This document shows, in pieces, positions 1 to 8,392 of a stretch of 33,397 bases of DNA. The position numbers and the translations under genes are program-made. The notes under the pieces were generated by a model. The model was not told the DNA's origin. It saw only the letters and a program-made list of their open reading frames with translations, and did not search any database. Within the stretch, counting starts at the first letter, position 1. Each line of letters begins with the position of its first letter. The stretch is from Globomyces pollinis-pini (lineage: Eukaryota > Chytridiomycota > Chytridiomycetes > Rhizophydiales > Globomycetaceae), in NCBI GenBank assembly GCA_025399215.1, contig MU621283.1, positions 1-33,397 of the forward strand, written 5' to 3'.

Positions 1-1138
1 CCAATGAAGTTACCGGTCACATTTCTAACTGTTAGATGGCCATAGTTACAAATTGGTTAATTCCTTTAATTTTGCTATCTCCTTGGGAATAGTTCCATTC
101 AAATTATCACCTAGGTATCTATGTTTCAGAGCGAAGCTAAATCTTACAGATCATTTAATTGATTGAGGTCTCCGATAGTAGTAGGAATTGGACCACTGAA
201 GCTATTATCCTCCAGCCATCTATAGTATTAGAAAAGATCCACATCATACAAAAGCTTGATAGATTTTAGTTGGTTAATTTCAGGAGGAATTTGGCCAGTT
301 AATTTATTGGAATAAAGACCCATACTTTCGAGGGATTTCAGTTTCCACAAACCTGAAGGTACAGGTCCTTCCAATTGATTTTTACCAATGTAACTGTTCG
401 ATAAAAAACGGGATATTTTAGTTACATCTGCTGTAAGTTACTAAGGTTTCCAAGTTCAGTTGGTAACTGCCCGGTGAAATTGTTATTGTTCATGCCACTG
501 TCATTTTATAGATTATTAATGCATACATGTAATTGAGAGAGGCAAGGTTGCCAATTTGACTGGGAATCACGCCAGTCAAACTGTTGTTAGATACTGCTAA
601 CACCGATAGTTTTGTTAAAGATTGGAATAGTATAGGAGGTAGAGTACCTTCTAGTCTGTTATGCATCAAGTCTCTTTGCAGTTAGCTTGATTACAATTAG
701 TTACAGAATTGTCAAGTTTTTAAGTTCTCCCAATTGATTCGGGATTTTTCCTGTTAGCTGATTTTCCGGAATAATTCTGGATTCGTCAGTGAAAAATGAA
801 AGTACAAGTATTGTAAACTATTTAGACGAATTTGTGGAATATAACCTTTGAGATTTTGTTTTCCCAAATTACTGGTAATTATCAAACAAGTAATACTTAC
901 ACTTCAATGAGTGAACCTGTATCTGAACACTTGAATTGCGGTTCAGAGCAGCAATCTTGCACCCTATATTTAGGACTTGTATTTCCTAATAATTTAGGAT
1001 AGACGTCATCAAAGAAATGCTTGCAATCTTCCGAAATAGGTGCCTCAGCCCGTTCTAGATATGAATTATGAAAATTATAGTATGTTTACTCTGTCTGTCG
1101 TTACGTGTGCTTGGCATGTTTTCCATAAAAGAACCCAT
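1..1138 (-). CDS. LRR receptor kinase, N-terminal part (runs off left edge)
   Basis: Partial gene read on the minus strand. The cap exon (901-1054) encodes AEAPISEDCKHFFDD, then a CC pair and a further Cys, the cap shared by the other LRR genes of this window. About nine LRRs of 24 residues follow, of the type L..N.LTG.IP..(I/L)..L..L, on exons separated by phase-2 introns of about 27-33 nt; the first is 872-900. Some exons hold two LRRs. By analogy with the complete paralogue at 8393-10882, a TM helix and kinase should follow beyond base 1. The start is uncertain: the cap frame meets a stop upstream. A small first exon at 1105-1138 (MGSFMENMPSTQ) with a 50-nt intron ending at 1055 would fit, but no signal peptide is visible. 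The ectodomain is presumably extracellular. Confidence 0.8.
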
Positions 1139-1876
1139 GTCACTCTAGTATTAATACTGATCAACATGGTAATACGCGATTCTGTTTGAGGACAGTGGCT
1201 ATGATTAAAAAAGTCTGTGGTACAAGGCGACATGGAAATTCTAACATTAACACATGAACTGCAGCTATCTGGTTTACTTAAACCAGTGTCAGATATCTGC
1301 CTTTTCCCATAATCCTCTCTATAAGTAGCAGACTTGGTTTCAATACATCAGCAACTAGAAGTGACTTGCTCTTTTTTTGATATGAAACTGTGTACCACTC
1401 TGTGTTTATTTACGCCACGTCCTTTGTACCGTTTTCACCTTGTACAACACTAAATTTAATCAAAGCCATGCGATTTCTCAGAAGAACCATACTGTTGGAC
1501 TGTTCTGCTCATTATCATATAGTCAGGTGATACTTTCTAAATGATTAAAAACTCAAGGGAATCTTTCGTTGGCGACAACCGTTGAATTAACTTTGACAAA
1601 CGATTAACGTGTATCAAATCACCCATGCAGTCAATTCAAATTTAGTAGTCTAATAATATCATGTTATGGGTAATAATGCTGAAAAGATAAAGATTGCTGT
1701 GATGATTTTGAATAGGGTTTCAGTATCCACTTATTCGACCCTAGTTTTTACTTGGCCCAATACGCCACAAAAAATATTCAACCCTACTGTTTACTTCAAT
1801 GGTGAAAGTTTGGACTCTTTCTTTTAACACAAGCAAAGTAAGCTATCTTCAAACTAACCAACAGTGCAACTCTATT
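1139..1876. other. Intergenic, with a fragment of a membrane-protein gene
   Basis: No intact gene seen. Around 1678-1717 the minus strand reads TLFKIITAIFIFS, nearly the same as TIFKIITAIFIFS in the paralogue at 23764-24654. It is a short, diverged scrap of that family lying beside the larger broken copy at 1877-2560. Confidence 0.5.
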
Positions 1877-2560
1877 CTTGGTCAACAGGTAGTCGAAATA
1901 ATATAATTGATATTCAATTGTAATTGTAATCCACCGAAGAAACTCGTAAACGCATGTCATTCCTTCACCTATTTTTGTTTAACATCTTGGTATACGTACA
2001 TGGATTAGAGAAGATGAAGATAGCTGTTATGATTTTGAATATTGTCATAACTAACACTCGAGCAGCACAAGACCCCTTCAAATGCTTCAACGCTTTTGAA
2101 AGTGGGGATTGTGCCGCTGCAGTAGATTTGGTTATTTTGGCCGATACTATTGAACTTTTACGATAGATAACGTAACAGCAAACCAAATCGTTGATTACAC
2201 CAGCAATACAGGTCACGGAGTCGATTCTTAATGCCCCGATACAAAGAGTTGTATAGGCCACTTCATGAAGTAAGCAACAAACCTCCATGTGCAATTGGCA
2301 ATCTTGCTACCCGCTAGTAATCCATAAGCAATACAAACCAATACTTTGTTGAATATTTCTCCTTTTTGAGACATTCCCAAGGGAAGAGATGCTAGATAAA
2401 TATCATGATAGTTTCTCAAAAATGTCCAGTCCATAGATTTGGGATATATTCTACAGGATCAACACTGTACGGATTGCATCCATGCAAACAAAGATGACCA
2501 TAGGGCGAAACACTTAAGTACCAAATGTCGAAACACAAAGAAAGGTTAGATGAATGAACA
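1877..2560 (-). pseudogene. Broken copy of the multi-pass membrane protein gene at 23764-24654
   Basis: The minus strand is very close to the plus strand of the intact gene at about 23990-24592. Shared peptides include GEIFNKVLVCI, AGSKIANCTWRF, CIAGVINDL and AAAQSPLSKALKHLKGSC, and the intron near the 3' end is kept. The reading frame breaks twice: after NLWTGHF near 2420 and around 2250-2260, so the homologous peptides fall in different frames. Upstream of about 2480 similarity fades but can still be followed. Downstream similarity stops abruptly at about 1877, inside the final coding exon. I read it as a recent inverted duplicate that has lost coding capacity; transcription cannot be judged. 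Confidence 0.85.
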
Positions 2561-2579
2561 ACAACACTGACCATCGGAA

Positions 2580-3133
2580 TCAGGTATAAAAAGTACGGTT
2601 TATTGTCAATCAACCACTATCCAACATACAATCATGATCATTAGATTCAGGTTTATAAAACACGGTTTATTGGCAATCAACCAGTATTGAACTTACAATC
2701 ATGAACTTTAGAATTAGGTTAAAAACACACGGTTTATTGGCAACAACCAGTATTGAACTTACAATCATAAGAATCAGGGAATCAGGTAAAAACACGGTTT
2801 ATTGAACAAAAAAACAACAGAATAAAATCAACCATCCATGGAAGTAGTATCTACAATCAACCAGTCTCCAACTTACAATCATATTCCATAGTGGGTAATA
2901 CAGCAGACATAAACTAGAATTAAAATAATATAGTTACTTTGAGAAATAACATGAGGTATTGAACTTACAATCATGATTATAAGAATCAGGGAATCAGGTA
3001 AAAACACAGTTTCTTGGCAACAACCAGTATTGAACATACAATCATAAGAATCAGGGAATCAGGTAAAAACACGGTTTATTGAACAAAAAAACAAAAGATT
3101 AAAATCAACCATCCATGGAAGTAGTATCTACAA
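2580..3133. repeat. Tandem array of duplicated ATG3 3' ends
   Basis: A block of about 190 bp ending in the last ATG3 exons is present twice: about 2771-2961 (copy) and 3048-3241 (the real gene). The copy includes the final exon, the intron before it and part of the exon before that. Smaller units of about 55-75 bp repeat the stop-codon region. The motif TTACAATCAT or ATACAATCAT occurs near 2618, 2694, 2758, 2872, 2965, 3034 and 3150, the last being the true exon. Read on the minus strand, the small units keep a 'DCK..TG stop' reading followed by AATAAA, so each carries a possible 3'-end signal. No other gene seen here. Confidence 0.85.
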
Positions 3134-4645
3134 TCAACCAGTCTCCAACTTACAATCATATTCCATAGTGGGTAATACAGCAGACATAAACTAGAATTAA
3201 CATAAAAAAAGGATACTTTGAGAAATAACATGAGATATTGGTCAACTCGGATTGGGTGACCATCTTGTTCATCGAGATGATCGAGGATACGTTTCATGAC
3301 GTTGGCATGTTTGCATGGATGAATACTGGCGCATTGGATGTTTTGGTGTGGGTGTTGTTCCTATGGTAAGTTTATGGTTGGTACCTAGGTTGAGTTAGGT
3401 ATATGACTTACCTAATGGATATGAATGATATTTAGTTACCTAAATGGATATGAATGATATTAAGTAGTTACCTAAATGGATATGAATGATATTAGCTAGT
3501 TACCTAGATGGATAAGTGTTAGCTAGTTACCTAATGGATAAGAATGAAAATAATTACCTAAGAAAAATCATCAAAAGATTGTAAAAAAAAGGTACGATAG
3601 TGCAAGTTTTTTTTGCATGATCCTGGGAAATATCTTCAAAGATTTGAATGGCAGAGAGAGGTCTTTGTTGTTCATCGTAACCATAGAGCCACACTGATGG
3701 TTAGTAGTTAAAAAGTACTTCTTGGAGTTTGATAGTATTTGTCGTAAGTGATTGATAGATCATATGTCCTATTTGGAGTTAATTTTGAAAGAGATTGAAA
3801 GTTGTGATGGGATGATTCTTTTTAGGTTTGAGATTAAAAAGATACGTGTTCTTTTTGTTGTAGATATAATAGTGTTACAGTTGTTTTTGAGAGTGAAAAG
3901 ATGATGTGATATGATTCTTTTTCATTTTGAAAAGATACATGATAGGTATACAAGATATTTAAGTTTTGGTGTATTTTTAATAGTGATAATGATGTTTTAA
4001 TGAGGTAGATTAGAATACCTAGTTGGTAGAATATTTGAAGGTAAAGCAGCCGGATCTGAAATTTGATCAACCGTTCCAAAATCTTTTTTATGATTAAAGT
4101 GAAAGACAAACCATTTAAATCATCATCATCTAGATCGGGGATACTATCAATATCTGGGATATTATCATTTTCATTAATTTTTAAATCATTAATATGAGAA
4201 TCTAGATCAGAATCTAAATCTTTAATTTGATTATTTTGTAAAATATTTTGATGAGTTAATAAGAAACCATCATCTTCATTTTCAGGTAATAAAGAATCTT
4301 GAATGATATCGTGAACTCTTTTTAGACAAGGAACATTTCTAGTGATCAAGTATTGTTTTTGATCCGGTAAGTAATCTTTTTTTAGAGAAGAGTCAGACGA
4401 AGCCCATTGCCAAGTAGGACATTTGTAAGATAAAAAGTCACCGGCAGCTATGAATTCCTCTGGAGTGATGACACCTGATTCTATTTTTATTAATAAATAG
4501 TTAATAGTTAATAATTAGTTATTAGTTAATAGGTATGATAGTATGAATTACCTTTAAATTTTGAATTTAATAAAACGGGTGATAAATATTCTCTTGCGGA
4601 ATGAAATAAACCGTATAATTGAGAGTAAGTTGTTCGATCATCCAT
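3134..4645 (-). CDS. ATG3: Autophagy E2-like enzyme Atg3
   Basis: Atg3 is the E2-like enzyme that passes Atg8 to phosphatidylethanolamine on the growing phagophore. Seven exons join in frame to 282 residues: 4552-4645, 4112-4480, 4019-4055, 3719-3768, 3596-3693, 3217-3360 and 3134-3190. Family hallmarks seen: [76 protein letters not shown], the catalytic Cys in [10 protein letters not shown], and a C-terminus ending [14 protein letters not shown]. The acidic middle is asparagine- and aspartate-rich. Length is slightly below the usual 310 or so. It is transcribed away from the CDK gene across a 151-bp promoter. The 235-nt intron 3361-3595 and the 250-nt intron 3769-4018 are repeat-built and far longer than most others here. 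The 3' end is duplicated downstream. Confidence 0.95.
3361..3595 (-). repeat. ATG3 intron made of eight back-to-back GT..AG units
   Basis: Read on the minus strand from 3595 to 3361, this intron splits without remainder into eight segments. Each begins GTA and ends AG; their lengths are 38, 27, 27, 32, 32, 28, 27 and 24 nt, summing to 235. The middle units are near-copies of each other (GTAACTA...ATATCCATTTAG). The flanking exons join in frame at the Atg3 sequence TI-EQHPH, so the whole block is removed from mature mRNA. Confidence 0.8.
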
Positions 4646-4668
4646 TTTAACTTGGTAACTAACAAAAT

Positions 4669-4755
4669 AACCCTAATTACAATAGTACTAGTAACCCTAA
4701 GTACAATAGTACTAGTAACCCTAATTACTAAATAACCCTAATTCACTAACCCTAA
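4669..4755. promoter_or_regulatory. Five AACCCTAA telomere-type boxes in a divergent promoter
   Basis: AACCCTAA occurs at 4669, 4693, 4717, 4734 and 4748 within the 151 bp separating the ATG3 and CDK start codons. The first three are exactly 24 bp apart. TTAGGG-type boxes are bound by Myb-domain factors (Tbf1 and relatives) in yeast promoters. A role in co-regulating the two genes is inference. Confidence 0.6.
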
Positions 4756-4796
4756 CAACAAATTACAAATTCAAATTAATACAAATTACAAATTCA

Positions 4797-7124
4797 ATGG
4801 ATAATTCAAATGATTTAATCAATTTAAATTCAAATGATATTACAAATGAATCAAATAATAATTTAAATGATAATACAAATGATAATGATAATTCTTATTG
4901 TTCAGAAAATGATGATTTACCAGATCCTCCTTTAGCTCCAAATAAAATTACGAAATCTTTAAATATTATACCAAATATTAATATTATACAAAATAATAAT
5001 TATTCCCCTCCTTCCCCTCAATTAATTCAAACTGACCCTTTCCCTTCTTCTCCTCCTTACTCCCCTTCAAGGTATATAGTAACTTACTTAATAACTAATT
5101 ATTCATAACTACTATAAATAACTATTATTAATCAATTTATAGATCATTTCAAGGTTGTTCACATGTCGCTGATTACTCTTTAAAAGGAAAAGTAACAATA
5201 TAAAATTAACAAAAGGTCGGCGAAGGAACTTATGGGGTCGTTCATATCGCTTTACATAAATCTACCAATCAAAAATTCGCTCTAAAAGAAATACTAATTC
5301 ATAACGAACGTGAAGGAGTAATCTCTTACCATTAAAAAATATATAGATGCCACTCACCGCTCTAAGAGAAATTAGACTATTAAAACAATTGGATCACCCA
5401 AATGTCATTCGTTTACATGAAATCGCTATACAAAAAGGTTGCTTTCTGTTTCTTACCATAAAGCTGATAAAAATACAAAAAAAGGTTTCTTGGATCTCTA
5501 ATATTTAGCTACTCTCATGGTATGTATTTTTATAGATTTCAATTATCAAATATTACTCATTGTACATGAACTATCAACTTGAAAAATATTACTAATCGTA
5601 AAACAACTATTCACTTAAAATTACACTAATTGTACATGAACTTGAACATATATATCACTCTTTGTAAATCAAAAAACTATTACCTTTAAAATTGTACATG
5701 CACTTGAACATATATATCACTCTTTGTAAATCAAAAAACTATTACCTTTAAAATTGAACATTCATTCACGAATCGTCAACTAACAATAAATAGGTATTTC
5801 CATACATGGAACATGATTTAGATGGAATCCTCCAAAACCCAGACATCAAACTCAAAATATCTCAAGTCAAATCCATCATTCAACAAGTCCTCCTCGGCAT
5901 GGATTATTTACATTCAAACTTTATTCTACATCGTGATATTAAATGTATCCTTGTTGGTTGTTGATGGTAGGTGCTAATTTGTTGGTCGATCGATTGGGCA
6001 ATTTGAAAGTTGCTGATTTTGGTTTGGCAAGATTCTTTTCGGTACTTGGTGGGGAGTATACTAATATGGTTGTTACCAGGTACTTTTTTTAATCTCTTTC
6101 TTTGATTTCTTTTCAATTACTCTTTTTTGTCCTTTATTCTATACCCCCAAGACTAGGATTTGTTATTATCGTATCACATTCATACCACCCCAAAGACTAT
6201 GATGTTTTCTATTATCGTACATATGATTTTTATCCTTGCAGTCTATTATCGTACACTTATGATTTTTATCCTTTTCAGTATATTATGATATTATGATATA
6301 TCCCCAAGACTATCTTAATGATAACTAACAAATTAGGTGGTGTAGACCTCCAGAACTACTCATGGGTGCCACCAGATACTCTGCCGAAGTGGATATCGTA
6401 ACCAACAAAAAACAAAAAACTAAAAATTAGTGGGGAGTAATAGAAAATTAAAATAACAAAAAAAGGTTGGATGTGTATTTGGTGAAATTTTAAAACGAAG
6501 ACCTATTCTCATGGGAACGTGTAACAAACCATTAATCTAAAACACCTCATAGCTGATTTAAATCAATTGGAACTTATTTGGGAACTATGTGGTACACCAA
6601 ACGAAAAGAATTGGAAAGGAAAATCCTATTTGGAGTTGCCATTATTCAAAGAAGGATCCATTAAAGATTTCGATTCAACAAATTCCAAACCCAAAACCCT
6701 ATTCGAGAGATTCGACAGTAAACAGTAATTCGTAACAAAATCTAATCATCAGTTACTCACGCAATACTCGATACCTACTTGGTAAGCCACCACACTAACC
6801 ACAGACGACCTACTGTCCATCAACCCCGCCAACAGACCCACAGCCGCCCAAGCACTCGAACACCCCTACTTCACCACATCACCCTACCCCGCCCAACCCG
6901 GCACCATCGAGTAACCCAACCCCACTCACCCTAGTTTCCGAGAACTTCAAATTTGTCATGATTCCCATGAATTGAATTCTAGAGCCAATAAGAATCAAAG
7001 TAAACATGAGGGCAAACATCGATTGGTACCTCACCACCATGATGCATTGGAGGAGGATCGTGGTGGTAAACGAGGACGTGATTGGGATGATCGACAGGAT
7101 TATCGTAGACACAAACCATTTTAA
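4797..7124 (+). CDS. BUR1: BUR1/CDK9-type cyclin-dependent kinase
   Basis: Probable transcription-elongation CDK that phosphorylates RNA polymerase II and its partners. About fifteen exons. An Asn/Asp-rich N-terminus (exon 1, 4797-5071) leads to SFQGCSHVADYSLKGK and VGEGTYGVV, then the ALKEI lysine, an EGMPLTALREIRLLKQL helix (the PITAIRE position), VFPYMEHDLDGIL, HRDIKCANLLVD, VADFGLARFF, VVTRWCRPPELLMG, DIWGVGCVFGEI and NPANRPTAAQALEHPYF. A final intron at 6912-6935 reaches a SHEL motif and a basic tail ending KPF. The GCS..Y N-terminus matches fungal Bur1/Cdk9 better than other CDKs. Three microexons are required: 5464-5484, 5509-5519 and 6431-6436. The usual WYRPPE is WCRPPE here. The 274-nt intron 5520-5793 holds a 62-bp tandem duplication. 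CDK12/Ctk1 is the alternative. Confidence 0.9.
5630..5766. repeat. 62-bp tandem duplication inside a CDK intron
   Basis: The sequence starting CTTGAACATATATATCACTC at 5641 recurs at 5703 almost unchanged, a 62-bp period. A more diverged relative lies upstream at about 5560-5640, also starting at TTGTACATGAAC. All of it lies within intron 5520-5793. Confidence 0.85.
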
Positions 7125-7379
7125 CAAAATCTGTTTTGTTGTATCTTCTGATTATTTGTTTTGAGGTCGTAGTTCTCTTAATCGACAATCAGTGACCAAT
7201 TATACCGATTTGGTCATTGATGTGTGTAACAAAGATATGGTCTGATTTTCCAAAATGAGTACTCACGGCAACAAAGTGATGCAGATATGAATTTCCCAAG
7301 ATGAGACGAATCGAATCGTGAACCACAAATCATTTGCAATCTATCCACCTCAACTAAATTTCCAAACACAACCTCAACG

Positions 7380-8154
7380 ATGACACTAATAATCCATTTA
7401 CCAGTCGAACTGTTAGAACACATTAGTCGATATCTAGATATCAAACAATACCATCATTTCCGAATTTCATTTCAAAATCTATTAAATATTCGAGTTCGAT
7501 TAAATTGGGATATGTTTATAGAATCATTGGAAATTGTTGAAGAATTGATCCCTGAAATGTATCTAACAACATTTATACAATTTATCAATTCAAATCGATT
7601 AGATATTTTATGTGAATTTGATTTTCAACATTTAATTTTAAATCGGTTAATTCATTATGGTTAGTTATTGAATGGATTGATAGTTTATTATAGGTAATTT
7701 ATGAAATTGATATTAATGAAAATAAAAAGGTAAGGATGTGAATGATGTTGTATTACGTAAAATATTTTTAAAATCAGTTACAAGTGGTTGGAAAGAAATT
7801 ATGGAATGGATATTAAATGTATCGGATTTAGATCCAACTTATGATCAACATGTAGCCATTATATTAGCATCAGGTCATGGTCAATTAGATTGTTTAAAAA
7901 TATTATTACAAGATACAAGAATGAATCCTACAACTTGTAATAATTATGCTATTCAAAGTGCTTCTGCTAATGGTCATTATGAATGTGTTGCTTTATTGTT
8001 AAATGATGGTCGTGTAGATCCTACTGCTAATTTTAATCATGCTTTGAGAATGGCGGCTGCAAATCGTCATTCGGATGCGGTGTCGTTATTGTTGACTGAT
8101 CCTAGAGTCGATCCATCTGTAGCAGGTTCGTTTTATTGTATTACTGAACAATAA
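7380..8154 (+). CDS. F-box / ankyrin-repeat protein
   Basis: Two exons, 7380-7659 and 7730-8154, join in phase to 234 residues (HYG-KDVNDVV). The N-terminus IHLPVELLEHISRYLDIK looks like an F-box, the Skp1-binding part of SCF ubiquitin ligases. The second exon carries about three ankyrin-type repeats of the form ASGHGQLDCLKILLQDTRMNPT, ASANGHYECVALLLNDGRVDPT, AAANRHSDAVSLLLTDPRVDPS. Such proteins usually recruit substrates to ubiquitin ligases; the target is unknown. The C-terminus (AGSFYCITEQ) leaves the ankyrin pattern abruptly at a possible donor (GTTCG, 8126), so the gene may continue through an unrecognised exon or be truncated. The F-box call is from the motif only. Confidence 0.75.
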
Positions 8155-8392
8155 CTTTACTCGTGTCCATTCAACACAGTTTTATATATAATACAATTAC
8201 CTATTTTTAATACTTTGATTTCATTATCAATTTTTTTATTTTTATTGTTGTTTGAATTCTGGTGTGTTTTGATACTTCAAAGTGAAAAAGAGGGAGTTGT
8301 ATTGTAACCACCACCCGAAAGGGAAAGTGCCCAGTCCATTGAAATTCAAACAGTTTTTCCTTACAAAAATTACAATAGAATAAAAACTCTTA
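8155..8392. other. Intergenic stretch before the LRR receptor kinase
   Basis: Very T-rich around 8210-8260. A hydrophobic reading without an ATG (ISLSIFLFLLLFEF, about 8218-8259) could be part of a missing signal-peptide exon for the next gene, but it looks like a poly-T tract. No firm feature. Confidence 0.3.

Noticed and set aside
2580..3133. CRISPR-like array
   Set aside because: The repeats are irregular duplications of the ATG3 gene end with no unique equal-length spacers, in a eukaryotic genome.
4669..4755. Telomere or chromosome end
   Set aside because: Only five separated AACCCTAA copies, lying between two intact divergent genes with unrelated spacers.
6879..7188. Minus-strand coding frames opposite the CDK 3' end
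   Set aside because: They overlap the last CDK exons, which are supported by NRPTAAQALEHPYF and the SHEL tail; no family features on the minus strand.
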